DNA of 6,871 bases. Source: an uncultured Tissierellia bacterium (GTDB lineage Bacteria > Bacillota > Clostridia > Tissierellales > Peptoniphilaceae). The notes under the pieces were generated by a model, which worked only from the letters and a program-made list of their open reading frames with translations, did no database searches and was not told the origin of the DNA. The position numbers and the translations under genes were made by a program. Numbering within the stretch: position 1 is the first letter of the stretch; the number at the start of each line of letters is the position of its first letter. Below are positions 4,199 through 6,871 of the stretch, piece by piece. The stretch is taken from the NCBI GenBank assembly GCA_902489375.1, contig CABTZP010000073.1:1-6871 (forward strand), in the 5' to 3' direction.

Positions 4199-5995
4199 AT
4201 GACCAGGACCAGCTGCCGGATCACGGGCATTGAAATTGAAAATTTTAAAAATGTAAAGTACGGGTCGCTGAAGCTCTATTCCGGGGATAAAGGGGAGGAT
4301 CGGTCTTCCATCCTGGGCCTCTACGGGCAAAACGGGTCAGGTAAAACAGCTTTGCTTGACGGACTTGTCCTCCTGAAATACGCACTGACGGGAAATCCCA
4401 TTCCCTCCCACTGGAGTGGGCTGATTAATTTGGGGGCAAAGGAGGCGCGCTTTCATTTTACCTTTTCTATCCGCAATGATCATGAAAAATACCGGGTCTA
4501 CTACAGCTTTTCCCTCAAGCGGGAAAAGAAGGAGCCCCTGGGCAATATGAACATCCCGCCCTTTGAGACGCAAAGGCTATGGGCCTCGGATTCCCATGGC
4601 TTGCGGCCGGTGATCTGCAAGGAATCCCTTTCTCTCTCCTACCGGGGAATGGATATGGGCGAAGAAGAGTCACTGGAGGAGGGCGCCTCGCTGGATGACT
4701 CTGCGCAGGAGCTTACCTTGCATGAGGATGCCCTAAAGAAGGATACCTTGCGGGAGGATCCCCCACTGGATGGTTTCGAGGCAAAGGATACTCCGGGAAA
4801 AGATTCGCAAAGGAAGGATGCTCTGAGAAAGGAATTGTACCTTCGTAAAGAAAAAATATTTGATACTGATAGCGCTGAAGTCTTCCTGCCCCGGGCAAAA
4901 TATCAGACCCTGGTCGGTCCGGCTAAAACCGTTCAGGATCAGCTTCTGTTAGAAAAAGCGCTCTCAGCGCGGGAAAGCCGATCTTTTCTTTTTTCCCCGG
5001 TTCTTTTGCAGACGATTTCCAAACGCATTCAGCCAAAGATGGAGGATGGCCGGTCCGATCAGAGGGTGCGCACGGTAGGGATCTGGTGGAGGGCGATCCT
5101 TACCATGGTCCGGTTTGGCAATCTGGAGCTTTTCATTTTCGATGCCCGTCACCGGGACGCAATTTCAATTATCCAACCAATCTATCAAGATAATTTACTT
5201 GACACTCCGGCGGACGGATTGGGCGGAGGACAGGCGGTCGGGCTCATTTCCATTCCCTTTGACGCGCCTGGGCTGGTTCCCAATACCGCTCTCGATGGGG
5301 TGAAGAAGGCCCTTTCCAGCATCAATACCGTCCTTCCCACACTGATTCCGGGCATGACCCTGGAGTTTGAGGAGCTGGGCAGCCAGCGGATGATGGACGG
5401 ACAGGTCGGGACCAATATCTTGCTGATGGCCCGAAGGGATAACTTGCTCATTCCTTTGAAGGATGAATCTCAGGGAAATCGGAAAATCATCTCGATCCTT
5501 CAGCTTTTGATTATGGTCTATAACGAGCCGTCGGTGACGGTCGCCATTGATGAGCTAGACGCGGGGATCTTTGAATATCTATTAGGGGAGATTTTGCAGA
5601 TTATTTCCCGGCATGGTTATGGGCAGCTGATTTTCACTTCTCATAATCTTCGGCCGCTGGAGGTTTTGGATCCGCGCTTTGTCGCCTTTTCGACAACGAA
5701 CCCTTCCAATTGCTATATTCGTTTCCGAATTCCGAAGAACGCGAAAAATCTGCGTGCCTTTTATTACCGGAATATCCTTCTTGGCGGTCAAGCAGAAGAG
5801 CTTTACCGTTCGACTAATAATCCGGAAATTGATCTGGCTCTAAAGGCCGCCGGGAAGCGGCTATCTTCGGGCTGGACGAAGGATGCAGACGGGCTATTTT
5901 CTTCGGATCTTCCGGATATGCTAAAGGAGGATGCGTTGAAAGAGGATGCGCCGTTTTCTTCGGATCCGTCGAAAGGAGCCGATGATGAAGCGTAA
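4199..5995 (+). CDS. AAA family (ABC/RecF-like) ATPase with a pentad-repeat insertion, first gene of a putative defence pair
   Basis: This 598-residue protein belongs to the SMC/RecF-like AAA ATPases (AAA_15/AAA_21 type, as in RloA, AbiLi and OLD-family ATPases). The N-terminus gives a beta start (ITGIEIENFKNVK, 8-20), then Walker A GQNGSGKT (43-50). DESQGNRK (422-429) sits where the ABC signature is expected. Walker B is VTVAIDELDAG (446-456), with Asp451 and catalytic Glu452, followed by a switch-like TSHN (480-483). The expected domain is therefore complete and split by a middle region. Inside that region, residues 156-215 are a highly charged degenerate five-residue repeat (EDALK, KDTLR, KDALR). 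The same motif returns at 572-586 near the C-terminus. No transmembrane or DNA-binding motif is evident. The start has AAGGAGGG 4 nt upstream. The stop overlaps the next gene by 11 bp, implying coupled synthesis of a partner complex. Probable role: nucleotide-driven sensing or activation of the TOPRIM partner, perhaps against phage. The role is inferred, while the ATPase assignment is secure. Confidence 0.9.
   Translation: MTRTSCRITGIEIENFKNVKYGSLKLYSGDKGEDRSSILGLYGQNGSGKTALLDGLVLLKYALTGNPIPSHWSGLINLGAKEARFHFTFSIRNDHEKYRVYYSFSLKREKKEPLGNMNIPPFETQRLWASDSHGLRPVICKESLSLSYRGMDMGEEESLEEGASLDDSAQELTLHEDALKKDTLREDPPLDGFEAKDTPGKDSQRKDALRKELYLRKEKIFDTDSAEVFLPRAKYQTLVGPAKTVQDQLLLEKALSARESRSFLFSPVLLQTISKRIQPKMEDGRSDQRVRTVGIWWRAILTMVRFGNLELFIFDARHRDAISIIQPIYQDNLLDTPADGLGGGQAVGLISIPFDAPGLVPNTALDGVKKALSSINTVLPTLIPGMTLEFEELGSQRMMDGQVGTNILLMARRDNLLIPLKDESQGNRKIISILQLLIMVYNEPSVTVAIDELDAGIFEYLLGEILQIISRHGYGQLIFTSHNLRPLEVLDPRFVAFSTTNPSNCYIRFRIPKNAKNLRAFYYRNILLGGQAEELYRSTNNPEIDLALKAAGKRLSSGWTKDADGLFSSDLPDMLKEDALKEDAPFSSDPSKGADDEA
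4664..4843 (+). repeat. 15-bp coding minisatellite (12 degenerate pentads) inside the ATPase gene
   Basis: Codons 156-215 can be read as twelve consecutive 15-bp units. The clearest are GAGGATGCCCTAAAG, AAGGATACCTTGCGG, GAGGATCCCCCACTG, AAGGATACTCCGGGA and AAGGATGCTCTGAGA, consensus (G/A)AGGATnCnCT. The encoded pentad is (E/K)-D-(A/T)-(L/P)-(K/R). The first four units are much more diverged. Length changes would stay in frame because the unit is five codons. Confidence 0.75.
5912..5956 (+). repeat. Second copy of the pentad repeat at the ATPase C-terminus
   Basis: Three 15-bp units (CCGGATATGCTAAAG, GAGGATGCGTTGAAA, GAGGATGCGCCGTTT) encode PDMLK, EDALK and EDAPF, the same motif as the internal array about 1.1 kb away. 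They are flanked by two copies of TTTTCTTCGGAT (encoding FSSD), at about 5887 and 5954. The ribosome binding site of the next gene follows within 16 bp. Confidence 0.7.
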
Positions 5996-6725
5996 AAAGA
6001 TCCTCTTTGTCATGGTCGAGGGACGGTCAGAGGAGACCGCTTTTGGTGTGATTCTGGGAAGGCTATATCCGGACGCCATTGTCCACTTGCACGTAATGCA
6101 TGGGGATATTACGGCCAGCAACAAGACCCACCCGTCGAACATCATGTCCAAAATTACGGCTGAGGTGAAGGAATTTGCCCGTTCCTATGGGCTTAAGAAG
6201 CAGGATTTTCAGGAGGTTATTCACCTGATCGACACGGATGGGGCCTTTGTTCCCCCGCAAAAGGTTCATTTTTCGGAGAAGCACCGGAAAATTTTTTATA
6301 CCGAGGAGAAGATTTTGACGGCTTATCCCGATCAGATTGAGGAGCGAAATAAAAGAAAAACGGCCAATGTCAACAGACTGATTGAGACTGACCGGATTTG
6401 GGAGAGCATCCCCTACCAGGTTTATTATATGTCCACGAATCTGGAGCACGTCCTTGTCGGGAAGCTCAACTGCTCTAACCGGGAGAAGGAAAAATTCGCC
6501 TTTCACTTCGCGATGACCTATAAGGACCATCTCCCGGACTTTCTTCACTTTATGACAGGGTCTCCTTTTTCAGTTGATGGAGATTATCGAGAGACCTGGG
6601 ATTTTATTGAAAACAAGGACCATTCCCTCCATCGCTTTAGTAACTACGGTCTTTCCCTGGAGCCGCTGATCCAGTTTCCGGAGGAACTTGGACCAAAGAC
6701 GAATCCTGACCGAAGATCGGAATAA
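5985..6725 (+). CDS. TOPRIM-like (RloB/OLD/AriB-type) putative nuclease, partner of the ATPase
   Basis: This 246-residue soluble protein has the acidic signature of a TOPRIM fold. A basic and hydrophobic strand KRKKILFVM leads to VEGRSEE (11-17), with Glu12 as the expected catalytic acid. A second strand ends in IDTDG (82-86), giving the DxD pair Asp83/Asp85. A further NLEHVL (152-157) resembles the C-terminal acidic motif of RloB-like proteins. Proteins of this kind act as metal-dependent DNA or tRNA nucleases with an ATPase partner; activity here is inferred. I do not recognise the exact family, and the region after about 90 is otherwise unassigned. Of the two adjacent ATGs (5982, 5985), the second is 6 nt from AAAGGAG (5972-5978) and is chosen. 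A longer in-frame start at 5946 lacks an SD. The gene overlaps the ATPase stop by 11 bp, typical of translational coupling. There is no signal peptide or membrane segment. Confidence 0.8.
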   Translation: MKRKKILFVMVEGRSEETAFGVILGRLYPDAIVHLHVMHGDITASNKTHPSNIMSKITAEVKEFARSYGLKKQDFQEVIHLIDTDGAFVPPQKVHFSEKHRKIFYTEEKILTAYPDQIEERNKRKTANVNRLIETDRIWESIPYQVYYMSTNLEHVLVGKLNCSNREKEKFAFHFAMTYKDHLPDFLHFMTGSPFSVDGDYRETWDFIENKDHSLHRFSNYGLSLEPLIQFPEELGPKTNPDRRSE

Positions 6726-6779
6726 AAATTTTTTCAGCTTTTTCTTATTTGGGGTAGATATAGGCTTGAGGGTTTTTTC

Positions 6780-6820
6780 GGGGTTACGTCCTTGCGGCTA
6801 GCTTTTGGCGTGAACACCCC
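6780..6820 (+). terminator. Hairpin downstream of the ATPase/TOPRIM operon
   Basis: GGGGT (6780-6784) pairs with ACCCC (6816-6820), ACG with CGT (6786-6788, 6809-6811) and CC with GG (6790-6791, 6807-6808), with internal loops. A T5 run follows at 6827-6831. T-rich sequence also follows the stop codon at 6730-6734 and 6773-6778 without a clear GC stem. This is a plausible but imperfect operon terminator. Confidence 0.4.
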
Positions 6821-6837
6821 ATTAGGTTTTTCTGGGG

Positions 6838-6863
6838 GCGGGCACCGCTTCGGGTTTTTTTTT
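6838..6863 (+). terminator. Short GC hairpin and T9 tract at the window end
   Basis: GCGG (6838-6841) and CCGC (6845-6848) form a four-pair stem with a three-base loop, followed by TTCGGG and nine T (6855-6863). The long T-tract suggests an intrinsic terminator on the plus strand, perhaps the second of two for the operon. The stem is short. Confidence 0.35.
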
Positions 6864-6871
6864 AGCATTGG

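Noticed and set aside
5946..5984. Longer N-terminus of the TOPRIM-like protein starting at 5946
   Set aside because: No SD precedes 5946, and the extra 13 residues are the frame-shifted reading of the ATPase tail repeat. AAAGGAG sits at proper distance from the ATG at 5985.
6063..6548. 161-residue minus-strand frame opposite the TOPRIM-like gene
   Set aside because: It is an antisense shadow of a well-supported gene with a start, SD and recognisable motifs; no SD or domain is seen for the antisense frame.

Overview
The window looks like a chromosomal segment of a Gram-positive, probably anaerobic member of the Firmicutes (Bacillota; Clostridia- or Tissierellia-like). The evidence is strong AGGAGG-type ribosome binding sites, a surface protein with an LPXTG-like sortase signal, and a membrane pyrophosphatase with sodium-pump-type and K+-dependent signatures. 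I cannot name a genus. Coding regions are moderately GC-rich and the intergenic repeats are AT-rich.

Layout. Positions 1-1239 hold no convincing gene. They contain a possible terminator of an off-window gene (51-93), a 17-bp tandem duplication (87-120), an array of eleven 42-bp units each carrying an AAGTGG...CCACTT dyad (222-675), a second unrelated tandem repeat of about 71 bp (757 to about 1015), and a run of hairpins at 1025-1216. On the minus strand a short sortase-anchored surface protein (1240-1665) has its own sigma-A-like promoter and a leader of about 170 nt. That leader has three stems and a small upstream ORF with a strong ribosome binding site. Farther upstream on the same strand is hppA (1947-3926), with a clear intrinsic terminator at 1887-1934 separating the two genes. 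Divergently, on the plus strand, a two-gene operon follows: an ABC/RecF-type AAA ATPase (4199-5995), overlapped by 11 bp by a TOPRIM-like protein (5985-6725). Terminator-like sequence fills the end.

How the genes work together. hppA is a housekeeping ion pump that uses pyrophosphate hydrolysis to energise the membrane. The surface protein is probably independent. The ATPase/TOPRIM pair has the architecture of ATPase-nuclease defence modules (RloA/RloB, AbiL, PARIS, and OLD or Gabija split in two), but it matches none of them clearly from sequence alone and is the best candidate for an undescribed system. Its ATPase carries a 15-bp (five-residue) tandem repeat inserted in the middle of the protein and again at its C-terminal tail.

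Several hairpins have A-C mismatches on the plus strand that become G-U wobbles on the minus strand. This supports transcription from the minus strand across 1025-1069, 1704-1782 and 3991-4020. No database search or folding program was used; all family assignments rest on motifs read by eye.
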